Position numbers and translations under genes: made by a program. The notes beneath the pieces were generated by a model. The model saw nothing but the letters and a program-made list of their open reading frames with translations. It was not told the origin of the DNA and ran no database searches. Below are positions 10,401 through 17,876 of a stretch of DNA of 64,000 nt, piece after piece. Origin of the DNA: Rhodanobacter sp. 7MK24 (GTDB lineage: Bacteria; Pseudomonadota; Gammaproteobacteria; Xanthomonadales; Rhodanobacteraceae); NCBI RefSeq assembly GCF_014842995.1, contig NZ_JACYXL010000002.1:340793-404792 (forward strand). The letters run 5' to 3'. Position 1 is the stretch's first letter, and each line of letters opens with the position of its first letter.

Positions 10401-10665
10401 AACCGCCTTCGCTGGAGTCGGACGACATCTGCTTGATGCCGGGGATGCGGCCCAGATGCCGTTCCAGCGGCGCTGTCACCGTGTTCGCCATGGTCTGCGC
10501 GCTGGCGCCGCTATCCGTCGCTATTACCCCTACGAAGGGGAACTCGATCGACGGCAACGCCGCCACGCCCAGCAACAGATAGGCCCAGAGACCGGCAATG
10601 GCCAAGCCGATCGCCAGAAGCGAGGTGCCGACGGGTCGGCGGATCATTGGGGCGAAGATGTTCAC
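7492..10665 (-). CDS. RND efflux pump inner-membrane subunit (HAE1, MdtB/MdtC-like)
   Basis: About 1057 residues. A GTG start at 10665 (NIFAPMIRRPVGTSLL follows) is chosen because GGAGG sits five bases upstream; longer readings lack a ribosome site. The protein has the two-fold RND plan: helix 1, a large periplasmic loop, helices 2-6 including GFVVDDAIVVIENIVRHME (the Asp-Asp proton relay), then the repeat with ILYESLIHPLTILSTLPAAG and VKKNAILMVDF. This matches MdtBC/MuxBC-type pumps. No membrane fusion protein or outer-membrane channel gene adjoins it, since the next genes are DUF817 and a SnoaL-like gene. It must borrow an adaptor from elsewhere or have lost one. Confidence 0.9.
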   Translation of the reverse strand: MNIFAPMIRRPVGTSLLAIGLAIAGLWAYLLLGVAALPSIEFPFVGVIATDSGASAQTMANTVTAPLERHLGRIPGIKQMSSDSSEGGSQIQIQFDMSRNSDEAARDVQQAINAAMPDLPTGISPPQYFKADTSQIPILLIAVTSASMSADKLYDLTDTLLQPAVAQVPGVAQVQVGGSPHAVRVALHSNAMAHVGITANDISNALTAANVTAPQGALSNGTTQFAVSMNDSLHTVDDFAKLIVASHGGVPIHLADVATITGGQQDQYAANWFNRQPAVLLQISKRPEANSVATVEAILARLPELHALMPADVQIRPIFDLTNTTKTALHEVEVALVLSVVMVALVMLVFLRRARPTVIAMFSVPLSLAGAFVLMWTMGFTLNTLSLVALVLCVGFVVDDAIVVIENIVRHMEQGMSPLEAAFTGVREIGFTVISITLSLIAVFGPMVFGNNMFIMLMREFSVTLIATIVISALVSLTLTPALCGHWLAHEHDTPARKPGRMEQWAERFDQSFLRLYERGLDWAMKHRRLMRWQPPILLILTIVLAVLVGMTAGGGFMPKEDIGLLQAQVSADANVSPTQLAKRTQDIIDTVLSEPAVLDATTILGGNNNPGSVGNTSTLFIDLKPHGDGKNDRHDTAQQVADRLAAKFKSLADMEVSVTPVQFLGGGGGGKSSGPQYTFQLSSNNGLPLQQPTQAVARVMRGMKQFRDVTTSYDTIGKQQMLEVNRNAASRLQISMGEVDDALNKSFGQTPVSTIYSDISQYSVVLTSDKADSLSPDALLNTYVRNAQNKMIPLSAIAHIKPITAPLTISHFNQIESSAISYNLAKGVTQIDGMKLVDQAIYAANLPDGVQKKYTGDNQNLLEALSDVLFLLVAVIAAMYVVLGILYESLIHPLTILSTLPAAGMGAFLAMLLTHTQLTVMSVIAVLMLIGIVKKNAILMVDFALVAEREHGKTPPEAIREAALVRFRPITMTTLVAMGAALPLAIGFGIGSEMRQPLGIAILGGLFVSQLLTLLSTPAMYLWQHDRRERKARRKALREEIRRQKQVAKQIPALPK

Positions 10666-11491
10666 GTGTCCTCCGTGGCGCGCAGCATAGCGGGTGACCC
10701 TGCGCGGCATGCAGTGACAAGAGTCAGTTCCCGGTGTTGCGCCCTTTATGACGCGGCTTGCGCGGCGATGTATGTGCCTGAAGACGGGCCCCTGCCGAAA
10801 GGCAGGGGATGCCGTTCATGGATATATCGCCAGCGGCGAAGCGGTTTCGTGTCGCCGCTGCGGCCGAGCCAAGCCAAACCGGCACAAGGCGTCCGTGGTT
10901 TGGCTCCTCATCACGGCGCAGGCCGGACCAAATATGCAGGGCACGGAACGCCCGCAGGGCGACCCGAAGGAGCGAGCGTAGCGAATCATCCAGTAGCGAC
11001 TACGCTTGTCCAAACTCTACCGTCACTGGATGACCAGCTTCGCTGTTGTGAAGCTCCTCCGGCCTGCGCCGGAATGACGAGCGCGTGGGGTCTTCGTTTC
11101 GGGTGGATCTTCAGTTTCCAGATACGGTGCGGCGTGGCCGTCTCGTCAATCGCCTAGGCGGGGAGGACTCCGAAATCCTCGACACGGCCTGCTCGTAGTT
11201 CAGGTGGACTGAATCAGGCCGTTTCTCTTGGCTACTGCTCTTTGCCCCGGGCATTCCCGGATCGAGTCCGCGACAGGCTAGGCCCTCCGTCCTTCCGCCG
11301 GCTTCGCCGTTCGCCACTGCTCCTGCGATGACGTGGCCAGCAAAGAGAAGCAACTCGGGCGCCGGCAGGCGTCCGAAGCCGCTCCGTTACTTGCAAACGA
11401 TCCCAAGCAACCCGCAACCGACACCAAACCGAAAGTCACCGCGGACACCAATCCTCATCCCAAAAAGGGAAGGGGCATATCTCCTCAAACT
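10666..11491. other. Long intergenic region without a supported gene
   Basis: About 825 bases. It contains a CCCCTGCC-GAAA-GGCAGGGG hairpin at 10789-10808 (eight pairs closed by a GNRA-type loop). At about 11061-11078 it contains a GGCCTGCGCCGGAATGAC sequence related to the perfect hairpin at 33897-33922. Open frames here are short, lack ribosome sites and match nothing I recognise. The region may hold the RND promoter and decayed repeats. Confidence 0.5.
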
Positions 11492-11893
11492 TCAACCGCT
11501 ATGGTCAGCGATATAAACCAGCCGACCATCATGCTGCCGAAACTCGCTGCGCCCCTCCATCACGATGGACTGCCCCGCCCGCACCCCATTGGGCAGGTCG
11601 ATGGCAAAGGTCCCTTCGAAGCGGATGCCGGCATACCCGCACCCGTCCGCCTCGCGCCAGGCAGTGACGGTCTGCCGGCGCATCGAGAACAAATGGCGCG
11701 AGCTTTCGGCGAGGTGCCGCAGTTCGGCGATGCCCATGGTGCGCAACGCCAACACGCCGCCGGTGTAGTTCTCGAACACCACCTCGTCCTGCATCGTCGC
11801 CAGCATGGCGTCGACGTCCATGCGGTTGTAGGCATCGAGGTAGCGGTCGACCAGGGCGCGCATGCGGTGGTTCCAGGTTGGCGGGGCGTGCAT
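11492..11893 (-). CDS. SnoaL-like / NTF2-fold protein
   Basis: A 133-residue soluble protein with the NTF2-like pattern: an N-terminal helix (RALVDRYLDAYNRMDVDAMLATM), a DEVVFENYTGG strand, and a C-terminal sheet with RAGQSIVMEGRSEF. Members are ketosteroid-isomerase-like enzymes, polyketide cyclases or small-molecule binders, so no reaction can be assigned. It starts 28 bases after the end of the S10 carboxypeptidase gene on the same strand, so the two are probably cotranscribed. Nothing in the sequence explains why a peptidase and an NTF2-fold protein would work together. Confidence 0.75.
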   Translation of the reverse strand: MHAPPTWNHRMRALVDRYLDAYNRMDVDAMLATMQDEVVFENYTGGVLALRTMGIAELRHLAESSRHLFSMRRQTVTAWREADGCGYAGIRFEGTFAIDLPNGVRAGQSIVMEGRSEFRQHDGRLVYIADHSG

Positions 11894-11921
11894 TTCAGCA
11901 CGCGCCCAACGCGCCTGCCAG

Positions 11922-13526
11922 TCAGTGTTTGACGTTGTCTGTGCTCTCGATGAAGGCCGCCACGTTGTCGTGCAGCAGCTTCAGCGAGGGCACATGCGCA
12001 TACACCATGTGGCCCGACGGGTACCAGTGGTAGGAGATGTTCTGCTGCAGCGAATCGGGGATCGGCAGGTGACGCATCTCGTACTGCGCCGCGAAGAACG
12101 GCGTGGCGAGATCGTAATAGCCTCCGTTGAGCATCACCTTGAGGTTCGGATCGGTCTTCATCGCCGTGGCCAGGTCCGGCATCACGTTGGTGGACTGCTG
12201 CAACGCCTCGTGGCTGCCTGGCGCGCGATGCGACATGTCCCAATGGGAAATGTCGGCGTATTCGCGGTAGGTCTGGCCGTCGCCGTATTTCAGGTCCTTG
12301 CGCACGTAATCGTTGAAGGCGGCGATGTAGGCGGAACTGATCGCCGAGGACTGCGGGTCGTAGTCGGACTCCTTGCCCAGCGGATCCAGCGCCGGACCGG
12401 AGAAACGGGTGTCGAGGCGACCGGTGGTGGTGTCGTCGTCCGCCTGCAGCTCGTGCTCGAACATGCCACCGCTGACGCGCAGGTTGGCCTTCACCCAGTA
12501 CACCGCCGGCACACCGGTGTAGCGGTACAGCTTCTCGGCGATGGCCTGCTTGCGCGCGGCGTCGAGTTGCGAGCCGGCGATCAGCGCCTGTGCGTATTCG
12601 CCGGTGGCGAACTGCTCCACTTCGCCGATCAGGGTCTCCACGTCGGCGGGCGGCGAGGGCAGCTTGTGGTGGTACCAGGCGGTCGCGGCGTAGGTGGGCA
12701 ACGCCAGCCAGTAGGGCTGATCCACGCCTGGGTTGGTATCCGGGCCATCCACGCTGTTGTCGAAGCTGAGGATCTGCGACAGCAGGATCACGCCGTTGAG
12801 GTCCACGCTGTCGTCGTTGGTGAGGATGTTGGCCACCACCGCCGAGCGCGTGGTGCCGTAGCTCTCGCCGAACAGGTACTTCGGCGAATTCCAGCGCCCG
12901 TACTTCGACAGGAACTGGGTGATGAACTGAGCGAACGCATGGCCATCGCCGTCCACGCCATAGATCGCCTTCTCGCGATCCTTCATCTGTTCGGCGCGCT
13001 TGCCAGGATCCTTGTCGTCGGCAACCAACCGGCTGAAGCCCGCGCCCGGCGCGTCGATGAACACCAGGTCGGAGGCGTCAAGCAGACTGAAGTCGTTATT
13101 GACCAGCTGGTACGGCGCGGCCGGCGTGTGGGAGTCGTCCGCGGTCACCACGCGCTTCGGTCCGAACGCACCCATGTGCAGCCACACCGTAGCCGAGCCG
13201 GGGCCACCGTTGTAGATGAAAGTGACCGGCCGCTCGCCCGCCTTCGCGCCCTTCTTGAAATAGGCGGTGTAGAACATGCTCACCGTGGGCTCGTGTTCTT
13301 TGTCGCCCGAGCCGTGCAGCACCAGGGTGCCGGCCACGGCCTGGTAGCGGATGCTCTTGCCTTCCACGCTCACCGAGCCTTCGCTGGTCGAAGATTGCGG
13401 CGTGGTCAGCGCCGCCTCGGGCGTGCCGGCTTGCGCGTCCTTGTCGGCCTTCTTGCCGGTGTCGGCGGCCACGGCGGTGCTGAGCAGCAGGGCGGCCAGG
13501 GCCGCGGCGAGGGGAAGCTTGCGCAT
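11922..13526 (-). CDS. Peptidase S10 (serine carboxypeptidase-like), exported
   Basis: 534 residues with a signal peptide (MRKLPLAAALAALLLSTAVAAD). The alpha/beta-hydrolase triad of family S10 is visible: nucleophile Ser in FGESYGTTRS, Asp in NGGYYDLATPF, and His in YPSGHMVY. The oxyanion segment appears as FIYNGGPGSATVW, the S10 signature. These bacterial S10 proteins are periplasmic or secreted and release C-terminal amino acids from peptides. It heads a probable two-gene unit with the SnoaL-like gene. The spacing and domain content are normal, with no broken catalytic residue. Confidence 0.9.
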   Translation of the reverse strand: MRKLPLAAALAALLLSTAVAADTGKKADKDAQAGTPEAALTTPQSSTSEGSVSVEGKSIRYQAVAGTLVLHGSGDKEHEPTVSMFYTAYFKKGAKAGERPVTFIYNGGPGSATVWLHMGAFGPKRVVTADDSHTPAAPYQLVNNDFSLLDASDLVFIDAPGAGFSRLVADDKDPGKRAEQMKDREKAIYGVDGDGHAFAQFITQFLSKYGRWNSPKYLFGESYGTTRSAVVANILTNDDSVDLNGVILLSQILSFDNSVDGPDTNPGVDQPYWLALPTYAATAWYHHKLPSPPADVETLIGEVEQFATGEYAQALIAGSQLDAARKQAIAEKLYRYTGVPAVYWVKANLRVSGGMFEHELQADDDTTTGRLDTRFSGPALDPLGKESDYDPQSSAISSAYIAAFNDYVRKDLKYGDGQTYREYADISHWDMSHRAPGSHEALQQSTNVMPDLATAMKTDPNLKVMLNGGYYDLATPFFAAQYEMRHLPIPDSLQQNISYHWYPSGHMVYAHVPSLKLLHDNVAAFIESTDNVKH

Positions 13527-13592
13527 GGGGAGATCCTCGGGATGACCGTCGCAGCATAGGAAGCGCTTTCGCGCGGCCGCATGCCCCGGAAG

Positions 13593-14453
13593 TCACGCTC
13601 CACGTGTCAGCAGCACGATGGCCAACAGCGCCAGCCCCAACGCGGCGACGTTGAGGCGGCTCAGGCGCTCGCGGAACAGCAGCACGCCAGCCAAGGCACC
13701 CAGCACCACCACGCCGAGGTTCATGCTGGCGAATACCAGCGCAGGGTGCTGCGGCAACGCACGGTGCGCGCGTAGGTAGAACAGGATGTTGCCGAAGTTG
13801 AACAAGCCGAGCAGCAGGCCGCCCAGGGCGTTGCGCAGGGTGAAGCGCGCGCCGCCGCGCAGGCGCCCCCATGCGGCCAGCGTGAAAGCCACCGGCAACG
13901 CCAGCACGAACATCGCCTCCAGCGACGTGCCCAGCGGCACACCCGCCGCCGCCACGCGCTTGAACAGCACGTCGATCGCGCCGAAGCCGGCGAATACCAG
14001 CAGCGGCCAGTACCACGATGCCGAGCTGCCTTCGCCGCGACCGTGCTCCCCACGCCACACCATGCCCAGCAGCGCGAGCAGCCCCAGTGTGCAACCCAGC
14101 GCCTTCGCCGGATCGAGCTTCTCGCCGAACAGCACGAACGCCGCCAGCAGCGAGAGCAGCAGCGACAGGCGCTGCGCCACATCCGAACGCACGATGCCCG
14201 CATGCCTTACCGAGGCGCCGAGCGCATGGAAGATCACGGGTAGCAGCACGCCCAGGCCGACCAGCGCAAACCATGGCGCGCCCGCTGCGCGCAGCGGCGC
14301 CAGCGAAGGTTGCAGCAGAAGCGCGGCAAGCGCGCATGCCATCACGTAGTTCCACGCCACCATCTGGCCCACGTCCAGCCCGAACCGTCGCGCCAGCTTC
14401 AGCAGCACCGACACCAGCACGCTGCAGATCGCGCTCGCCAGCACATAGATCAT
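13593..14453 (-). CDS. EamA/DMT-superfamily transporter
   Basis: 286 residues, starting at the ATG at 14453 (MIYVLASAICSVLVSV). A much longer in-frame reading extends upstream but is unlikely to be coding. About ten hydrophobic segments are arranged as two five-helix repeats, the EamA plan: the first repeat runs to LLSLLAAFVLFGEKLD and the second ends in ASMNLGVVVLGALAGVLLFRERLS. The conserved FGEK and FRER ends of the repeats are visible. It is divergent from the GNAT gene at 14577. Substrates of this family are metabolites such as amino acids or nucleosides; none can be named here. Confidence 0.85.
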   Translation of the reverse strand: MIYVLASAICSVLVSVLLKLARRFGLDVGQMVAWNYVMACALAALLLQPSLAPLRAAGAPWFALVGLGVLLPVIFHALGASVRHAGIVRSDVAQRLSLLLSLLAAFVLFGEKLDPAKALGCTLGLLALLGMVWRGEHGRGEGSSASWYWPLLVFAGFGAIDVLFKRVAAAGVPLGTSLEAMFVLALPVAFTLAAWGRLRGGARFTLRNALGGLLLGLFNFGNILFYLRAHRALPQHPALVFASMNLGVVVLGALAGVLLFRERLSRLNVAALGLALLAIVLLTRGA

Positions 14454-14576
14454 CGAACGGGTCCCGCTCCGGAAGGACGGCGAGCTTAATGCCTGCGACG
14501 CGGATTGCCGCAGATATCCTGACCGTGGAACGATGGCTGCCCGGTGCTTCGCGCCACGCAACCGCAGGCGACTTCC

Positions 14577-15095
14577 ATGGATATCCGACTGCTCGACCGC
14601 AACGATGCTCCCGCCTACCAGGCATTGCGGCTGCAGGCGCTGCGTGAGAGTCCGGACGCGTTCAGCGCCAGCCACGAGGACGAGGCGACCCGCAGCATCG
14701 ACGAAGTGGCAGCGCGCATCGTGCCGGCCGCGGACGGTTCGATGTGCATGTTCGGCATCTTCGAGAGTGGCGCCCTGGCCGGTTTCGTGGCCCTCGTCCA
14801 TCCACAACGGAAGAAGCTGCGTCATGGCGCCGAGCTGGCGGGCATGTATGTGGCACCAGCCTTGCGTCGGCGCGGGTTGGGTGCCGTCCTGTTGCATGCG
14901 GTGATCGCGCATGCGCGCTCCATCGATGGCGTGCGCCAGCTCGGACTCGGCGTCAACGCGACGAATGAAGCGGCGAAGGCCCTGTACCGTTCCGCGGGTT
15001 TCGTGCGTTGGGGCGTGCAGCCACGGGCGCTGCAGATCGGCAATGTGTTCCACGACGAGGAACACCTGTTGCTGCGTCTCGACGTCACTGGCTGA
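14577..15095 (+). CDS. GNAT-family N-acetyltransferase
   Basis: 172 residues from the ATG at 14577 (MDIRLLDRNDAPAYQALR). Motif A for acetyl-CoA binding is clear: GMYVAPALRRRGLGAVLLHAVI (R/Q-x-x-G-x-G/A as RRRGLG). It is followed by VRQLGLGVNATNEAAKALYRSAGF, the motif-B helix with the usual N-x-A-x-x-L-Y-x-x-x-G-F ending. It acetylates an amine on an unknown substrate. It is a single gene, divergent from the EamA transporter. Confidence 0.85.
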   Translation: MDIRLLDRNDAPAYQALRLQALRESPDAFSASHEDEATRSIDEVAARIVPAADGSMCMFGIFESGALAGFVALVHPQRKKLRHGAELAGMYVAPALRRRGLGAVLLHAVIAHARSIDGVRQLGLGVNATNEAAKALYRSAGFVRWGVQPRALQIGNVFHDEEHLLLRLDVTG

Positions 15096-15205
15096 GCCTT
15101 CCCCGGAAGCCGCGTAGCGCGGCTCACGCCTGCATCGCCTGCCGGCACGGAACCAACCGGCCGGCGTCCGGTCTTCGTCGTGGCCTGTGCGCCATCCGGC
15201 GCCGC

Positions 15206-15970
15206 ATGATCGGGATGGAACCTCGCCACATGACTGGACGGACGGCATCGGCGGAACGGGAAGGGTCAATCCGGTATGGCCATCGGCTGCGCTGGACACG
15301 TGTCGCCACGCTGGCGGCCGTGGTGCTGATTCACCTGTGCTTCCTTGCCTTCCTGCTCGCACCGCCGCCGGGCCCGCGCTGGCCTGCGGCAGAAACGCTG
15401 ACAGCATCGGCGGATGCGCTGGTCGTGCGCTTGCTGCCATCGAGGAAGCCGCCTGCCGAACCACCGCAAACGGCGGCCATGCCGCGGCTGCCGCGATCCA
15501 CGCATGCCGCCGACTACCTGGCGCGCCATCCGATGCCTGTGCCCACCACGCGCTCAGCGACACCGGCGTCGCCGCCTCCGCCATCTGCGATGCCGCATCC
15601 GATCGACCGCCTGATCGTCGCCACGCCGCCCAGCTACATCGTCGGCGGTGGCCGGTTGTCCGAAGCGGAGTACGGGCAGCAGAACATCCGCGTGCCGAAC
15701 AGCGACCAGCCGGTGCACGGCATGCCGGTGTTTCGCATGGCCGATCCGCGCATGCAGGGCATCGCCGGCGTGGTCCGCTTCGTCGGCAGCCAGTTCGGCG
15801 CCATCGATCCGCACTGCCTGAAGCTCGACGCCGAGAGCAACATGTCCATCCGCGAACGCGTCGCGAACCACGTCGATGCCGACGATGCGCAGATGGCCGC
15901 TTCCGCTGAACGCTATGGCTGCCCCGACCCGTTGAAACCGGGCGCCCCGATGTACTACTCCCGGCACTGA
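15206..15970 (+). CDS. Hypothetical single-pass inner-membrane protein with proline-rich linker
   Basis: About 254 residues from the ATG at 15206; ATGs at 15215 and 15230 are equally possible and no strong ribosome site decides. There is one N-terminal membrane anchor (VATLAAVVLIHLCFLAFLLAP) followed by a Pro-rich stretch (PSRKPPAEPPQ, PPPPS). The soluble C-terminal domain has a few conserved-looking Cys (DPHCLKLDAES, YGCPDPL). The anchor and linker resemble the N-terminus of TonB-like proteins, but the C-terminus is not a TonB domain. I do not recognise the family. It is the last host-like GC-rich gene before the lower-GC island. Confidence 0.65.
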   Translation: MIGMEPRHMTGRTASAEREGSIRYGHRLRWTRVATLAAVVLIHLCFLAFLLAPPPGPRWPAAETLTASADALVVRLLPSRKPPAEPPQTAAMPRLPRSTHAADYLARHPMPVPTTRSATPASPPPPSAMPHPIDRLIVATPPSYIVGGGRLSEAEYGQQNIRVPNSDQPVHGMPVFRMADPRMQGIAGVVRFVGSQFGAIDPHCLKLDAESNMSIRERVANHVDADDAQMAASAERYGCPDPLKPGAPMYYSRH

Positions 15971-16022
15971 AGGAGTGCAGTCGCCTTGTGAACCAAGGAT
16001 CGGTCCTGGGTGGCAAATAACG

Positions 16023-16069
16023 GCGAACAAAATTCGCCTATTGCGAAATTTATTCGCCGAGAGTATCTT
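16023..16069 (+). promoter_or_regulatory. Promoter with overlapping palindromic operator, head of the retron-type island
   Basis: TTGCGA (16041-16046), a 17-base spacer and TATCTT (16064-16069) form a good sigma-70 promoter. Four TTCGCC/GGCGAA-like half-sites surround it: GGCGAA at about 16023, TTCGCC at 16033, GCGAA at 16043, and TTCGCC at 16053. The central palindrome TTCGC-N5-GCGAA overlaps the -35 box. A XRE repressor encoded 500 bases downstream is the obvious candidate ligand (inference). Confidence 0.65.
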
Positions 16070-16075
16070 CTCTCT

Positions 16076-16304
16076 TAGGCACAAGGGTCGACCTTATTCG
16101 CACGGGTAAGGAGCTTCCCTCGCAAAAGTGGAATCCCAGTTCTGGGGTTCGTGGAGGTGATGAACCTCTGTCCTATCCGGGACCCCCGGGCCATCTGGTC
16201 CCGGGCGGCTCGGGGCGGCGATGAGCAGGCTCGTCAGGTTAGGTGACGACGAGCGAGGGCTCGTCGTCACTGTGGAAGGAAGGGTGAAGAGCGTTGTCCG
16301 ACCC
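16076..16304 (+). ncRNA. Structured RNA, candidate retron msr-msd
   Basis: This region starts at the predicted transcription start and lies upstream of a retron-type RT. Visible stems: GGGTCG (16085-16090) with CGACCC (16299-16304), which could close the whole element as the a1/a2 pair; GAATCCCA with TGGGGTTC near 16131-16150; GGGACC with GGTCCC near 16180-16202; and a perfect 12-pair hairpin with stem halves 16243-16254 and 16259-16270 and a GAGG loop. No gene fits here. Retron RNAs are normally just upstream of their RT and rich in such stems. Here a small ORF and the XRE gene intervene, so the assignment is inference. Confidence 0.55.
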
Positions 16305-16325
16305 CGTCTCCGGGTTTAGCGAGGG

Positions 16326-16348
16326 GACATCAGGATTGGCCTGATGTC
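16326..16348 (+). other. Hairpin just before the small ORF
   Basis: GACATCAGG (16326-16334) and CCTGATGTC (16340-16348) form a perfect nine-pair stem with a five-base loop. It ends 20 bases before the ATG at 16368. It lacks a T-tract, so it is more likely an RNA-processing or translation-control structure, or part of the candidate ncRNA, than a terminator. Confidence 0.5.
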
Positions 16349-16367
16349 GAACTTGGAGGCAACAAAC

Positions 16368-16517
16368 ATGAGCATTGCTAGTAGTGCCCGACAGCGTTCT
16401 TGGTGGAAATGGTTTCTGCGGCGGTTGAAAAAGATGTTGCTTAGTCCGGTGGTGTTCCGTTGGTGCCTTTTGGTCCTGCGGGTATCAGAGGCACTACGGC
16501 ACTGGTTCAATCGGTAA
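16368..16517 (+). CDS. 49-residue very basic, Trp-rich small protein (unrecognised)
   Basis: An ATG at 16368 is preceded by GGAGG with suitable spacing and runs 49 codons to TAA. The peptide is strongly cationic, with Trp at 12, 13, 15, 32 and 46. It has two hydrophobic or amphipathic stretches (WKWFLRRLKKMLLSP and VVFRWCLLVLRV). It resembles membrane-active small toxins or leader peptides in composition only; there is no family match that I recognise. It lies between the structured RNA and the XRE gene, so it could be a retron accessory or effector, a leader peptide, or chance. Codon use is AT-richer than the flanking host genes. Confidence 0.4.
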   Translation: MSIASSARQRSWWKWFLRRLKKMLLSPVVFRWCLLVLRVSEALRHWFNR

Positions 16518-16569
16518 GCGGAACGGCGACCACAACACCCTTCTTCTCCAAATTTTTTAGGAGACGATA

Positions 16570-16917
16570 ATGATTAACAGAGCACTTCGCCTAGCTCGTG
16601 AGTTCAATCGCATGAAGCAGGTAGAGCTCGCGAAGCGGCTAAACATTTCAACGTCCTATCTTTCGGAAATTGAGGCGGGTAAGAAGCCGCCATCGATCGA
16701 GCTGCTGGATGGGTATGCGGAAGTCTTTGGAGTTCCAGCTTCTACATTCCTGATGTTTCGAGAGCAAGTAATAGGAAAGGAAGACGTCAAACAGCAGGAA
16801 AGGGCGCGAAAACTTTTGCAGTTCTTCGAGTGGGTGGCACGAGAGGATGACGACAGTGCAGAAAAGGAAGAAGCCGCCCCGACTGGAAACCCCAAAGAAG
16901 CAATACGCACTCACTGA
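16570..16917 (+). CDS. XRE-family helix-turn-helix regulator
   Basis: 115 residues with a well-placed AGGAG six bases before the ATG. The N-terminal ~60 residues are a Cro/CI-type HTH: LAREFNRMKQVELAKRLNISTSYLSEIEAGKKPPSIELLDGYAEVFGVP. The rest is a charged helical tail. It overlaps the RT gene by 71 bases, so the two are translationally linked. Palindromic TTCGC/GCGAA sites at the island promoter suggest autoregulation. In retron loci such small DNA-binding partners are known from several types; a role in RNA-DNA recognition is possible but not shown. Confidence 0.85.
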   Translation: MINRALRLAREFNRMKQVELAKRLNISTSYLSEIEAGKKPPSIELLDGYAEVFGVPASTFLMFREQVIGKEDVKQQERARKLLQFFEWVAREDDDSAEKEEAAPTGNPKEAIRTH

Positions 16918-17833
16918 TTGCGCCTTATCTGGGATCCGTGGCATAGGCCAGTTGCTTCACGTTCTTCGTTGGGAAGGTAGCCGCCAAGAATTGGAAGACC
17001 TTCCGGCAGCCCAAGGAAGCTATAAGGTCTGGCGAACAGATCAAGGGCGTGCCATTCAAGCGGTCAACTTGAAAGAAGCAAACGGCTCAAAGCTCCGACA
17101 AATTCAGGCCCGCATTGCTGTATTGCTTCGGCGGGTTCTGCCCCCGGAATATCGCCACTCGGGCGTGCGGGGGCGCTCGTTCATCACAAATGCCCAGCAA
17201 CATCTTCAAGACGACCCATCAATCAAGCTGGATATCAAAAGTTTCTACCCCAGCACTACGTTTCAACACGTTCGCCGTTTCTTCGTTGAAGCGATGAGAT
17301 GTTCTGGTGATGTTGCTTTTCTCCTGGCAAAGCTGTGCTGTTATCAGCAACGACATCTACCCACGGGCGGTGTTCACAGTGAAGTAGTCGCGTTTTATTG
17401 TCATAAGCGAAGCTTCGACCAGTTGTGGGAGAGAGTGAAGGCAAGGAGCGGGAAGATGTCGGTTTACGTGGACGACATCATGCTAACCATGCCAAATGCC
17501 TCGCTTACAGATTTGGAATGGGCAAGACGCCTTTTTGCCAAGCAAAGAGTAAAGATCCATCCCGGTAAATCTAAGGTGCTATCCAAGCGATCCATCAAGG
17601 TCATCACTGGTGTCGAGATTCGCGGTGGTAAGACCGGAGCTCCCAAGGAGCAACACAGGTTAATCAAGCAACGATTCGATGAAATTCGCGCAGCAGCGTC
17701 AGCCGACGAATTGGCGGGTGCGGTGAAGAGTCTTCTAGGACACCTCGATCATGTGGCTCAAATTGATCCGCGCTTTGTAAATCGTGCCCGCGGTACGAGG
17801 GCGCGACTCAAGGCAGTGATTGATCACAATTAG
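16847..17833 (+). CDS. Retron-type reverse transcriptase
   Basis: 328 residues, a normal size for a retron RT without extra domains. The RT blocks are in order: a NAxxH element as NAQQH (115-119, the retron region X), LDIKSFYPST (128-137) with the first catalytic Asp, LPTGGVHSEVVAFY (171-184, a variant of LPxGxPxSP), and the active site YVDD (207-210). Then come KSKVLSKRSIKVITG (241-255, region Y with the VTG-like VITG) and GHLDHV (298-303). NAxxH plus VTG argue for a retron over group II introns or DRT/Abi groups. The ATG at 16847 lies inside the XRE gene. It would synthesise msDNA from the upstream RNA. GC content is clearly below that of flanking genes. Confidence 0.85.
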   Translation: MTTVQKRKKPPRLETPKKQYALTDCALSGIRGIGQLLHVLRWEGSRQELEDLPAAQGSYKVWRTDQGRAIQAVNLKEANGSKLRQIQARIAVLLRRVLPPEYRHSGVRGRSFITNAQQHLQDDPSIKLDIKSFYPSTTFQHVRRFFVEAMRCSGDVAFLLAKLCCYQQRHLPTGGVHSEVVAFYCHKRSFDQLWERVKARSGKMSVYVDDIMLTMPNASLTDLEWARRLFAKQRVKIHPGKSKVLSKRSIKVITGVEIRGGKTGAPKEQHRLIKQRFDEIRAAASADELAGAVKSLLGHLDHVAQIDPRFVNRARGTRARLKAVIDHN

Positions 17834-17876
17834 GGTTTGCAGTTCACCTAGATAGTTCGTCCTAAGGGAGGCCACA

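Noticed and set aside
16847..17833. Group II intron maturase or DRT/Abi-type RT
   Set aside because: No maturase or endonuclease domain, small size, and the NAxxH and VTG-like elements point to retrons. A specific retron type was not assigned because I cannot compare with reference trees.
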